From Candidatus Jacksonbacteria bacterium RIFCSPLOWO2_02_FULL_44_20 (GTDB lineage Bacteria; Patescibacteriota; Patescibacteriia; UBA9629): a stretch of DNA of 55,750 nt. Location of the stretch: assembly GCA_001818155.1 (NCBI GenBank), contig MHJU01000009.1, positions 1 to 55,750 of the forward strand, written 5' to 3'. The translations under genes and the position numbers were made by a program. Below, one piece after another: positions 1 to 8,631 of the stretch. How positions within the stretch are numbered: position 1 is the stretch's first letter; each line of letters opens with the position of its first letter. The notes under the pieces are model-generated. The model was not told where the DNA came from. It saw only the letters and a program-made list of their open reading frames with translations, and did no database searches.

Positions 1-1107
1 TGGCTCTGCGTGGAGAATTTAGGCAACAATGTATGCCTTCGGCATGCCAAGAGTTGTCATGCGATTAAGCGCCTTGAGACGAATCAGAAGTTCAGTGCGT
101 TGATTGACAAACGTGAGGGACCGAAGTTTATCAGTGAAGATTGTTTTCAAGCGAAACATAGCTGTTTCAGCAATGCTCCGTCGGTGATACCCGCTTTCCC
201 GCTTCCACGCCGATCTTCCGATCTGCCGTATGCGGCGCAGGTTTTCATCTCTTGGCAATGGATCGGCTCTCTTGTTGCCATTCTGCCAGATACGCGCGTT
301 TTTCTGTGGAGGAATAGCGATGCGTGGAACAGATTGTTCAGAGAGCGTCTCATAACAGGTTCGTTTGTCAAAAGCGCCGTCTGCCGATACCTGTTTCAGA
401 GCAGTATCTTCCGAAAGTTTGGCAAGGAGGGGTTCCAACATCTCGCAATCAGCGGTATCGTTGCCGGTGACTTCGCCAAGCACGATGTTTCCAGTCTTTT
501 CATCCACGCCAATATGCAGTTTTCTCCATGTGCGCCGTTTGCTCCATCCATGTTGCCGAACCTTCCATTCGCCTTCTCCGTAGACCTTCATACCCGTACT
601 GTCAACAACAAGATGGAGCGTTTCTTTCCGCGCAGGATGGACGCGTATGGTGATGGATAGGGAGCGGGAACGGATAGAGAGCGTTGAATAGTCCGGCGCT
701 TTGACAAGAGCCCCGATCCGTTCAAGCACGCTTACCAGAAACCCCTCAGTCTGACGCAATGGAAGATGAAATACCGCCCGCAGTGTCAGGGCAACCTCAA
801 TAGCGGTATCACTGAAAACTTTTGGCTTCCCTCGCTTCCCTGTTTTATTCCGTTCCTTCCATTGACGAAGAGCGTCTTCAGTAATCCAGAACATGATCTT
901 CCATCGATTAACTAACGCCTCATTATACTCTTTCCAGTTCCTGATCCTATACTTCTTTTTTCCTTTCTTCTTGTTGCTTTTTCCCTTGTTTCCCGATTCC
1001 TGATTTTTTGATTGTTTTGACTGCTTTGATTGTGTGGTATATGGTTTCATATACTTACCATGATAGCAAAAATGGAGGAATAAGGGGAGGATTATTCAAC
1101 AAAGCCA
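1..1107 (-). mobile_element. IS5-family (IS903-like) insertion sequence, apparently complete; left boundary at or near window start
   Basis: Full-length DDE transposase; right end reads ...ggggaggattattcaacaaagcca, reverse complement tggctttgttgaataatcc, resembling IS903-type ends; window begins tggctctg, an imperfect inverted match to the right tip. Confidence 0.8.
19..1050 (-). CDS. IS5-family transposase (DDE)
   Basis: 343 aa; VVDSTGMKVYG, SADGAFDKR and YHRRSIAETAMFRLK motifs typical of IS5 DDE transposases. Confidence 0.93.
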   Translation of the reverse strand: MKPYTTQSKQSKQSKNQESGNKGKSNKKKGKKKYRIRNWKEYNEALVNRWKIMFWITEDALRQWKERNKTGKRGKPKVFSDTAIEVALTLRAVFHLPLRQTEGFLVSVLERIGALVKAPDYSTLSIRSRSLSITIRVHPARKETLHLVVDSTGMKVYGEGEWKVRQHGWSKRRTWRKLHIGVDEKTGNIVLGEVTGNDTADCEMLEPLLAKLSEDTALKQVSADGAFDKRTCYETLSEQSVPRIAIPPQKNARIWQNGNKRADPLPRDENLRRIRQIGRSAWKRESGYHRRSIAETAMFRLKTIFTDKLRSLTFVNQRTELLIRLKALNRMTTLGMPKAYIVA

Positions 1108-1110
1108 TTC

Positions 1111-2463
1111 ATGACCATAAAATCGCCTTTGCAAAATAACCGCGTCCTTATCATGGGTCTCGGGTTGCACGGCGGCGGAGTTGCCTCGGCCCGTTTTTTT
1201 GCGCTCGCGGGAGCCCGGGTTCTTGTAACAGATCTAAAAACAAAACCAGAACTTGCCTCCTCGCTAAAAAAACTCGCGCAATATAAAAATATAACCTATG
1301 CGCTTGGGAAACATAGAAAAACAGATTTTACGCGCGCGGATCTTATTATTAGAAATCCGGCGGTTCCAAACGATTCCGAATACTTGAAAATCGCCCGCGA
1401 TCGCAGGACTCTGGTACATACGGATGTGAGCTTGTTCTTACAACTTTTGCGACAAATTAAAAAACCTCCGGTTGTCATCGGCATTACAGGCACTAAAGGA
1501 AAATCCACAACAGCCGCGTTACTTCATCATGTTCTGATAAAAGCTGGGAAAAAAGTGATGCTGGCTGGAAATATTAGAAAATCGCCGCTTGATTTCATAA
1601 AAATCAAAAATGAATCATTGGTCATTGGGATTTGGGATTTGGTCATTTTGGAATTATCCTCATGGCACCTTGAATCTCTAGACGAACATAAACTCTCGCC
1701 TCAAATCGCGCTCATAACCAATATCCTGCCTGACCACTTAAACCGCTATTCCAAGTTTGAGGAGTACGCAAAAACAAAATTTTTGATTTCAGCTTATCAA
1801 ACAAAGCACGATGCCTTGTTTCTAAACAAAAACGACAGCGTCTCGCGATCTTACAGGAAAAATAAAAAAATCGGAAAAATAATTGAATTTACGGAAAAAT
1901 CAATCAAAAATACGCGCGCGTCTCTGCATCCGGTTTCAATAGGAGCGGTTTTAGCAATTGCGCGGTATTTGAAGGTGAACAAAAAATTAGTTCAAAAAGC
2001 AATCACTGTTTTCCCAGGATTAGAAGGTCGATTGGAATATGCCGGGAAGGTTCATGGAGTACGATACTACAACGACAGTTGCGCGACACAGCCGGATGCG
2101 GCGATATTTGCGATTGAAAAAGTTAAAAATTCCGCTAATACTAAAGGCAATCTTATTCTTATTGCCGGCGGGCAGGACAAAAATCTAAACTATGCAAAAT
2201 TGGCGCTGTGCATTACGCGACATGTGCATACATCTATTTTATTTCAAGGATCGGCATCAGATAAAATCTTTGCTGAACTAAAAAAGATTGATGGAGAAAC
2301 GCGCTGTTTGAATAATATAAGATCAATGAAAGAGGCAGTCGCCCTTGCTAAAAAATACGCAAAATCCGGGGACGTTGTGCTCCTCTCTCCGGGCGCCGCA
2401 AGTTTCGGACTTTTTAATCATGAATTTGACAGGGGAGAACAGTTCAGAATACTAGTTAAATAG
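1111..2463 (+). CDS. murD: UDP-N-acetylmuramoylalanine--D-glutamate ligase
   Basis: Mur ligase motif GITGTKGKSTTAALL, ELSSWHLE, TNILPDHLNRY, YNDSCATQPDA; first gene of a mur cluster. Confidence 0.93.
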   Translation: MTIKSPLQNNRVLIMGLGLHGGGVASARFFALAGARVLVTDLKTKPELASSLKKLAQYKNITYALGKHRKTDFTRADLIIRNPAVPNDSEYLKIARDRRTLVHTDVSLFLQLLRQIKKPPVVIGITGTKGKSTTAALLHHVLIKAGKKVMLAGNIRKSPLDFIKIKNESLVIGIWDLVILELSSWHLESLDEHKLSPQIALITNILPDHLNRYSKFEEYAKTKFLISAYQTKHDALFLNKNDSVSRSYRKNKKIGKIIEFTEKSIKNTRASLHPVSIGAVLAIARYLKVNKKLVQKAITVFPGLEGRLEYAGKVHGVRYYNDSCATQPDAAIFAIEKVKNSANTKGNLILIAGGQDKNLNYAKLALCITRHVHTSILFQGSASDKIFAELKKIDGETRCLNNIRSMKEAVALAKKYAKSGDVVLLSPGAASFGLFNHEFDRGEQFRILVK

Positions 2464-2469
2464 TTTGTT

Positions 2470-3570
2470 ATGTCCAGACACTATTCTTTTAATCACCAAT
2501 TTATTGGCTTAACTTTAGCACTACTTGCGTTTGGCCTCGTAATGCTCACCTCCGCAAGCCAAGTGATTGGATTGGATGACTTTAATGATCCATTCTACTA
2601 CATCAAACATCAGTTAATTTTTGGCGTACTCCCGGGTCTCCTGTGCATGATTCTTGCCTCACATATTCCATACAGACTGTATGAAAAATACGCAATAGCA
2701 ATTTTTGCAGGAACAGTTATTCTGCTTATTCTCATATTCATCCCTGGAATCGGGTTTACTCATGCTGGCGCAAGCAGATGGCTCGCGGTTTTAGGTATTT
2801 CAGTCCAGCCGTCTGAAATAATGAAACTCGCGCTCGTCATTTTTCTCTCATCTTGGTTTGCTAAACGAAAAGATAAAACCAACGACTTTTATTACACTTT
2901 CGTACCGTTTCTTTTGATTCTTGGAGCAGTATCGCTCTTAATCGCGCTACAACCAGATTTGGGAACTCTTGGAGTTGTTATAGCAATAGCGATTTCAATA
3001 TACTGGATCGCGGAAATGCGCCGAACTCATTTACTGATCTTTGTTTTTGTTATTATTCTCGGGTTTGGGATACTTATTAAAGCGGCTCCATACCGCTTAT
3101 CGCGCATCAGCGCATATCTAAACCCGCGCGAAGATCAACTTGGCGCGAGTTACCAAATCAATCAATCTCTCATAGGAATCGGCTCCGGAGGGATTCTAGG
3201 ACGCGGTATAGGACAGTCAAAGCAAAAATATCACTACTTGCCAGAAGTAGCCGGGGACTCCATTTTTGCGGTGATTGCCGAAGAGTTAGGCTTTATCGGA
3301 ACGAGCGGCTTTATTATATTTTACCTTTATTTTATTATTCACGGATTCCGCCTTGGAAAACGAGCGCTAAATCCGTTTGGAAAATATATGATTTGTGGTA
3401 TTATGAGCTGGTTTGCTTCGCAGATGTTAATAAATATCGGCGCAATGGTCGGGCTTCTCCCGCTTACCGGACTTCCTCTTCCTTTCGTGAGTTATGGAAG
3501 CTCGGCGCTTATTGTGACTCTTTCCGGCATAGGAGTGGTTATGAACGTATCAATATCTAAAAAATCCTAA
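2470..3570 (+). CDS. ftsW: FtsW/RodA/SpoVE family peptidoglycan polymerase, FtsW by context
   Basis: Polytopic membrane protein with QPDLGT and LPLTGLPLPFVSYGSS motifs; between murD and murG. Confidence 0.92.
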   Translation: MSRHYSFNHQFIGLTLALLAFGLVMLTSASQVIGLDDFNDPFYYIKHQLIFGVLPGLLCMILASHIPYRLYEKYAIAIFAGTVILLILIFIPGIGFTHAGASRWLAVLGISVQPSEIMKLALVIFLSSWFAKRKDKTNDFYYTFVPFLLILGAVSLLIALQPDLGTLGVVIAIAISIYWIAEMRRTHLLIFVFVIILGFGILIKAAPYRLSRISAYLNPREDQLGASYQINQSLIGIGSGGILGRGIGQSKQKYHYLPEVAGDSIFAVIAEELGFIGTSGFIIFYLYFIIHGFRLGKRALNPFGKYMICGIMSWFASQMLINIGAMVGLLPLTGLPLPFVSYGSSALIVTLSGIGVVMNVSISKKS

Positions 3571-3573
3571 ATT

Positions 3574-4668
3574 ATGCGTATTCTCTTTGTTGGCGGCGGC
3601 ACACTCGGATCGGTCTCTCCTCTTATCGCTATTTTTGAGGATCTGCAGAAGTCGGATGCGCGGGTTGAATGCTTATGGGTTGGCACAAAAAATGGCCCTG
3701 AACGAGCTTTTATCGCTGGATATAATATTACATATCGCGCGATTCCAGCAGGAAAACTGCGCAGATATTTTTCATTCAAAAATTTTGCTGACATTCTCTT
3801 TGTATTTCAAGGTTTTTGTAAATCCGTATTGATCCTTATTAACTTCCGGCCAGACATCATCATTGGAGCAGGGAGTTTTGTGCAAGTGCCAATTCTCCTA
3901 GCGGCAAAATGTTTTTTCAGAAAAACAAAAATCATCATCCATCAGCAGGATATAACTCCCGGGCTCGCTAACCGTCTTTCTGCAAAATGGGCTCATGTGA
4001 TTACAGTAAGCACCGAACAATCACTTAACCATTTTCAAAGAACAAAAAGTGTATTCACTGGAAATCCGTATAGAAAAGAGATCGCAAAAGGCGATATTTC
4101 ACGCGCTTTTGATATATTCAAACTTGAGCCAAAAATTCCGACTATTCTTGTTCTTGGAGGCGGAAGCGGAGCCGTCGCCATAAATAAACTCTTAACTCGC
4201 GCGATTCCGAAACTCGCCATATTTTGCCAAATTATTCATTTAACAGGAACAAACAAGGAAGATGGAGCGCCAAAAAATATCTCACGATACCACGCATACG
4301 AATTTTTAACCTCTTTTCTCAAAGATGCCTACGCTGTTGCTGATCTTGTAATATCAAGAGCCGGTTTTGCCACAATTACCGAACTTGCGGCTCTTGCAAA
4401 ACCATCTATCATCATCCCGATACCAGATACGCATCAGGAAGAAAATGCCCTCTGGCTTTCAAAAAACCGCGCGGCAGTTATAATGCCTCAAAAAACGCTT
4501 ACTCCAAATAAATTAAGCAAAGGCGTTCGCGAAATCATAGAAAACAAAGAAGAAAGCTTTAGGCTCTCATCTAACATTTCTACTATTCTCCCAAAAGACT
4601 CAAATGAAAAATTTTTACAAGTAATGATTGCAACTCTAGAACATGGGATAAGAGTGAAGAAGTGGTAG
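3574..4668 (+). CDS. murG: UDP-N-acetylglucosamine--N-acetylmuramyl-(pentapeptide) pyrophosphoryl-undecaprenol GlcNAc transferase
   Basis: GGGTLGSVSPLIAI, QQDITPGLANR, ADLVISRAGFATITELAAL motifs. Confidence 0.92.
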   Translation: MRILFVGGGTLGSVSPLIAIFEDLQKSDARVECLWVGTKNGPERAFIAGYNITYRAIPAGKLRRYFSFKNFADILFVFQGFCKSVLILINFRPDIIIGAGSFVQVPILLAAKCFFRKTKIIIHQQDITPGLANRLSAKWAHVITVSTEQSLNHFQRTKSVFTGNPYRKEIAKGDISRAFDIFKLEPKIPTILVLGGGSGAVAINKLLTRAIPKLAIFCQIIHLTGTNKEDGAPKNISRYHAYEFLTSFLKDAYAVADLVISRAGFATITELAALAKPSIIIPIPDTHQEENALWLSKNRAAVIMPQKTLTPNKLSKGVREIIENKEESFRLSSNISTILPKDSNEKFLQVMIATLEHGIRVKKW

Positions 4669-4675
4669 TTAATTT

Positions 4676-6085
4676 ATGATTAAACAGCAGTCCAAACCAT
4701 TTGCCTTTCCATCCTCGGTGTTCTTCATTGGCATCGGCGGAATTGAGGTTTCGGCCCTTGCAAAACTTGCGCTCTATGAAGGCGCGCGAGTCGCCGGAAC
4801 TGATCTTTTGGAGTCTGGTATCACAAGAGAATTAAGAAATTTTGGAGCTGAAGTGACTATCGCCAAAACTATAGAAAGCATTAGTCTTCTCGCATATAAA
4901 CCGAAATTGATTATTTACTCTCTTGCTGTGTCGCCTGAACACCAGCTTTTGCGTCAGGCAAAAAAACTGCGCATAAAAACACTTAAGACAAACGAGGCGC
5001 TTGGGGAAATTTCAAAAATACGCTACACGGTTGCGGTTTCAGGCATGCACGGCAAAAGCACAACAACAAGCATGATCGGAGTAATGCTAGAAAGCGCGTG
5101 TTTAGATCCGTTAGTCATTGTCGGAACAAAAGTGCCGCAGTGGAGTGGAAATATAAGAATTAAGAAGCATCAAGTAAGAAATAAGAAACTTCCAAACAAT
5201 GATATATTTGTTCTGGAAGCAGACGAATACCGCTCAAAAATGCTCGCCTTGCATCCGGACATTATTGTACTTACCCGCGTTGAAGAGGATCATCTTGATT
5301 ACTATAAAAATCTCGCTCACATAAAACGAGAGTTCAGAAAATACGTGCGCGGACTAGAAGAAAGAGGAGTAGTAATTGCAAACTGGGAAGATAAAAATAT
5401 ACGCGATATTCTTTCGCGATTATCTGATTCTATTGTAAGATACAATTATCGCGACTTAAAAATAGCGCAAAAAATTAAGAAAATTTTGAAAGTTCCGGGA
5501 AAACATAATGTGCAAAATGCGCTTGCGGCGTATGCGGTCGGCGCGCGCCTCGGATTAAGCGAAAAACAGATACTTAAGGGGCTTGCAAGGTTCAAAGGCA
5601 CATGGCGCCGGCTAGAACTCGTAGGCTACTACAAACTACAAACTACAAACTACAAACTCCCGATAATCTCCGACTACGCTCATCACCCAACCGAAATCAG
5701 AGCATCACTCCAAGCCCTGCGGGAAAAATATCCCAAAAAACGCCTTGTCCTTGCTTATCAGCCACATCAGCACAACCGAACAAAAATGTTGTTCAATCAA
5801 TTTATTGAAAGTTTTGAAACAGCAGACGTTCTGATACTTAATGAAATTTTTGATGTTGCCGGACGGGAAGAAAAAAATGATCAAAATGTTTCGTCGGCGC
5901 AATTAGCAAATGCAATTAAAAAACGTAGAGAGTGGGGTAGAAAACCGATATATTATAGTAAAAATCTTCAGGAAACAAGGAAGAAAATCAAAACTTTAGC
6001 GCACAAAAACGACGTATTAATTATCATGGGAGCAGGGGATATTGATATGATCGCGAGAGAATTAGTTGTGCAGAAAACTGTATAA
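4676..6085 (+). CDS. murC: UDP-N-acetylmuramate--L-alanine ligase
   Basis: GIGGIEVSALA, SGMHGKSTTTSMIG, EADEYR, DYAHHPTEI, YQPHQHNRTK motifs. Confidence 0.93.
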   Translation: MIKQQSKPFAFPSSVFFIGIGGIEVSALAKLALYEGARVAGTDLLESGITRELRNFGAEVTIAKTIESISLLAYKPKLIIYSLAVSPEHQLLRQAKKLRIKTLKTNEALGEISKIRYTVAVSGMHGKSTTTSMIGVMLESACLDPLVIVGTKVPQWSGNIRIKKHQVRNKKLPNNDIFVLEADEYRSKMLALHPDIIVLTRVEEDHLDYYKNLAHIKREFRKYVRGLEERGVVIANWEDKNIRDILSRLSDSIVRYNYRDLKIAQKIKKILKVPGKHNVQNALAAYAVGARLGLSEKQILKGLARFKGTWRRLELVGYYKLQTTNYKLPIISDYAHHPTEIRASLQALREKYPKKRLVLAYQPHQHNRTKMLFNQFIESFETADVLILNEIFDVAGREEKNDQNVSSAQLANAIKKRREWGRKPIYYSKNLQETRKKIKTLAHKNDVLIIMGAGDIDMIARELVVQKTV

Positions 6086-6088
6086 AAT

Positions 6089-6961
6089 ATGTCCTTAAAA
6101 ATTAAACGAAACATTCCTCTCGCTCCTTACACCACGCTAAAAATCGGAGGGATTGCTGATTATTTTACGGAATGCAAAACAGAAGAAGAGGTGATTGAAG
6201 CGCTCTTGTTTGCAAGTGAAAAAAAAATGCCATACTACATACTCTCCGGCGGGAGCAATGTGCTTGTGTCTGATGCGGGATTTCGTGGGATAATAATCAA
6301 AATTAAAACTCTAACATTGCGTATTGACGGCGCAAAAGTTTCTTCTGAAGCAGGCGTTTCTCTGCCGCTACTTGCCAAAAAAACTACCGGGCACGGACTT
6401 TCTGGTTTAGAATTCGGAATCGGAGTACCCGGAACTGTCGGAGGAGCCGTCTATGGAAACGCCGGCGCGTTTGGGCAAGAGACGAAAGATGTCGTGAACT
6501 CGGTCTGTATCGCAAGGAGAGAGACGGACTCTAAAATTGCGGAATTCTCAAATGAGATGTGCGAGTTTGCATATCGCGACAGCATATTCAAACGCCATAA
6601 AGATTGGATTATTCTCTCCGCGGTTTTCACGCTCAAAAAGGACTCAAAAGAAAACTGCGAAAAGCGCATGATGGAAATGTTAAAAAACAAGACAACCAAT
6701 CAGCCGATGGGAGAATTGGCCGCTGGCTCTATCTTCAAAAATCCGCCTGTGACTCCAGCATGGCGGTTGATTGATGAGGCCGGAATGCGCGGAGCCTATT
6801 TTGGAAACGCGAAAGTATCAACTCAACACGCAAACTATTTTATCAACACCGGAGGAGCGACAGCGGCTGATTTTCTTGCATTGATCAGGCTAATAAAAGA
6901 TAAGGTGCAAGAAAAATGCGGAATTCAATTAGAAGAGGAAATCCAATTTGTTGGATTTTGA
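6089..6961 (+). CDS. murB: UDP-N-acetylenolpyruvoylglucosamine reductase
   Basis: TTLKIGGIADYF, LSGGSNVLVSD, GIGVPGTVGGAVYGNAGAFG, AGSIFKNP motifs. Confidence 0.95.
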   Translation: MSLKIKRNIPLAPYTTLKIGGIADYFTECKTEEEVIEALLFASEKKMPYYILSGGSNVLVSDAGFRGIIIKIKTLTLRIDGAKVSSEAGVSLPLLAKKTTGHGLSGLEFGIGVPGTVGGAVYGNAGAFGQETKDVVNSVCIARRETDSKIAEFSNEMCEFAYRDSIFKRHKDWIILSAVFTLKKDSKENCEKRMMEMLKNKTTNQPMGELAAGSIFKNPPVTPAWRLIDEAGMRGAYFGNAKVSTQHANYFINTGGATAADFLALIRLIKDKVQEKCGIQLEEEIQFVGF

Positions 6962-6969
6962 CTGACACT

Positions 6970-7527
6970 ATGAACCTTGACTCGCGCGGAAAAATGAAAT
7001 TATACAGCATTATCTCTGCTTTATTCGCGCTTATCATTGTATTTATCACGCTTCTTCTTCCAAAAGCAGAGGTTCTGATCTCTATAAAAGAACGACAGTT
7101 CAAAAAAACCTATTCCGTGATTCTGGACAATACAATTTCCGTTCCTCTTGCGCCTATAAACCGCATTCCATATTCTACGCTAACAGAAACTAATGCATTT
7201 AAAGAGCATATCATCACCTTTATAAACGAAAAAATCACAAGTGAGATTGACTTAAACAGCGAGCATTTAGATGAAGATGCTCTGCGATACACGCTTGAAA
7301 TAACTGATAAAGAACATGCAATTGCGGAACTTTATGTTGATTCCATTATTCTTCCAAAAATAGATACAGCCGCACTGAAAAAATTAATTCGCGGGAAAAA
7401 AATAAAAGAAGCGCGCGATAATCTCGAGCGCCTGCCATATATTAAATCATCAACTATCACTCTTATTCCCGAATTTTTGGGCTTTGTGCCTCTTATTGGA
7501 GAGCGAATCACAATTACCTATGAGTAA
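6970..7527 (+). CDS. Single-pass membrane protein in the FtsQ position of the cluster; C-terminus resembles domains seen in large CPR membrane proteins
   Basis: ATG at 6970 just after the murB stop; one N-terminal TM; C-terminal LIRGKKIKEARDNLERLPYIKSSTITLIPEFLGFVPLIGERITI. Confidence 0.6.
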   Translation: MNLDSRGKMKLYSIISALFALIIVFITLLLPKAEVLISIKERQFKKTYSVILDNTISVPLAPINRIPYSTLTETNAFKEHIITFINEKITSEIDLNSEHLDEDALRYTLEITDKEHAIAELYVDSIILPKIDTAALKKLIRGKKIKEARDNLERLPYIKSSTITLIPEFLGFVPLIGERITITYE

Positions 7528-7530
7528 GTA

Positions 7531-8586
7531 CTAAATCACACTATGTCGATGGCCCTCTTTCGCGCCTGAACCAGTGATCTCAATAAACCGCGCTTTCTTT
7601 TGGAATTCAGAAATGGTTTTTGCGCCAAGATAGCCCATAGATGAGCGCAAACCCCCGGCAAGTATTCGCACATGTTCGGATAACGAGCCACGATATGGAA
7701 TCATTATGGAAACTCCCTCTGGAACGAGTTTTGTAGGGAGAACGTCCGATTGCGCATACCGATCTTTTGAACCTTCCAGCATTGCCTCAAAAGAACCCAT
7801 GCCGCGAAATATTTTGTATTTTTTCCCATCTTTTTCAATGATTTCTCCAGGCGCTTCATCGGTTCCGGCAAGCAAATTTCCGAGCATCACGGATGAGGCG
7901 CCTGCCCCGATCGCTTTTGCAATATCGCCAGAATGTTTGATGCCGCCGTCCGCAATGACAGGAGTATCTTTTTTTGCCAAACGAACTCCTGCCAAAGCTT
8001 CCATGATCGCGGTGATTTGCGGAACGCCGATTCCAGCGACAATTCGTGTTATACAAACAAAGCCTGGCCCCATACCTACCTTTACAGCATCCGCCCCTGC
8101 TCGCGCAAGATCATAGGCTCCATCGCGCGTTGCAATGTTTCCGGCGATCACATCTATCTTATTGAAACAGGGATTCTTTTTAATCCTGCAAACCATCTCA
8201 ACCACTCCTTTGGAATGCCCATGCGCTGTGTCAACAACTAAGAGGTCGGCTCCTGCCTTAACAAGTGTCTGTGCGCGACGAAACTGTTCATCGCCGGTAG
8301 AAATCGCGGCGCCGACAAGAAGTTTTTTTTGTTTTACGGCCATCACCTCTTTTGCCTGCGAGTCCGCGCTCATGTTTTTATGAATTATGCCAATGCCGCC
8401 CAAATTTGCAATGGACGAGGCAAGAGCGCTCTCTGTTACAGTGTCCATAGCGGCAGAGATAATTGGTATTTGCAGACGAATTCTCCTTGTCAGGCGCGTT
8501 GAAATGTCGGTATCTTTGGGCAAAACCGAGGATTTACAAGGAAGGAGAAGAACGTCGTCAAATGAAAAGGCTTTGATTATTTTCAT
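7531..8586 (-). CDS. guaB: IMP dehydrogenase lacking the CBS (Bateman) module
   Basis: [16 protein letters not shown]-like [29 protein letters not shown] catalytic Cys loop, [21 protein letters not shown] joins directly to [10 protein letters not shown] with no CBS pair. Start taken at [11 protein letters not shown]. Confidence 0.93.
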   Translation of the reverse strand: MKIIKAFSFDDVLLLPCKSSVLPKDTDISTRLTRRIRLQIPIISAAMDTVTESALASSIANLGGIGIIHKNMSADSQAKEVMAVKQKKLLVGAAISTGDEQFRRAQTLVKAGADLLVVDTAHGHSKGVVEMVCRIKKNPCFNKIDVIAGNIATRDGAYDLARAGADAVKVGMGPGFVCITRIVAGIGVPQITAIMEALAGVRLAKKDTPVIADGGIKHSGDIAKAIGAGASSVMLGNLLAGTDEAPGEIIEKDGKKYKIFRGMGSFEAMLEGSKDRYAQSDVLPTKLVPEGVSIMIPYRGSLSEHVRILAGGLRSSMGYLGAKTISEFQKKARFIEITGSGAKEGHRHSVI

Positions 8587-8631
8587 AATTATAGTATAAA
8601 ATAGTATAAATGAGGAGATAAAAAAAGTCCA
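8587..8631. promoter_or_regulatory. Short divergent guaB/guaA intergenic promoter region
   Basis: 45 bp between divergent starts; AT-rich direct repeat atagtataaa-atagtataaa. Confidence 0.45.

Noticed and set aside
10-660. 216-aa plus-strand ORF
   Set aside because: Antisense shadow of the IS5 transposase; no coherent domain.
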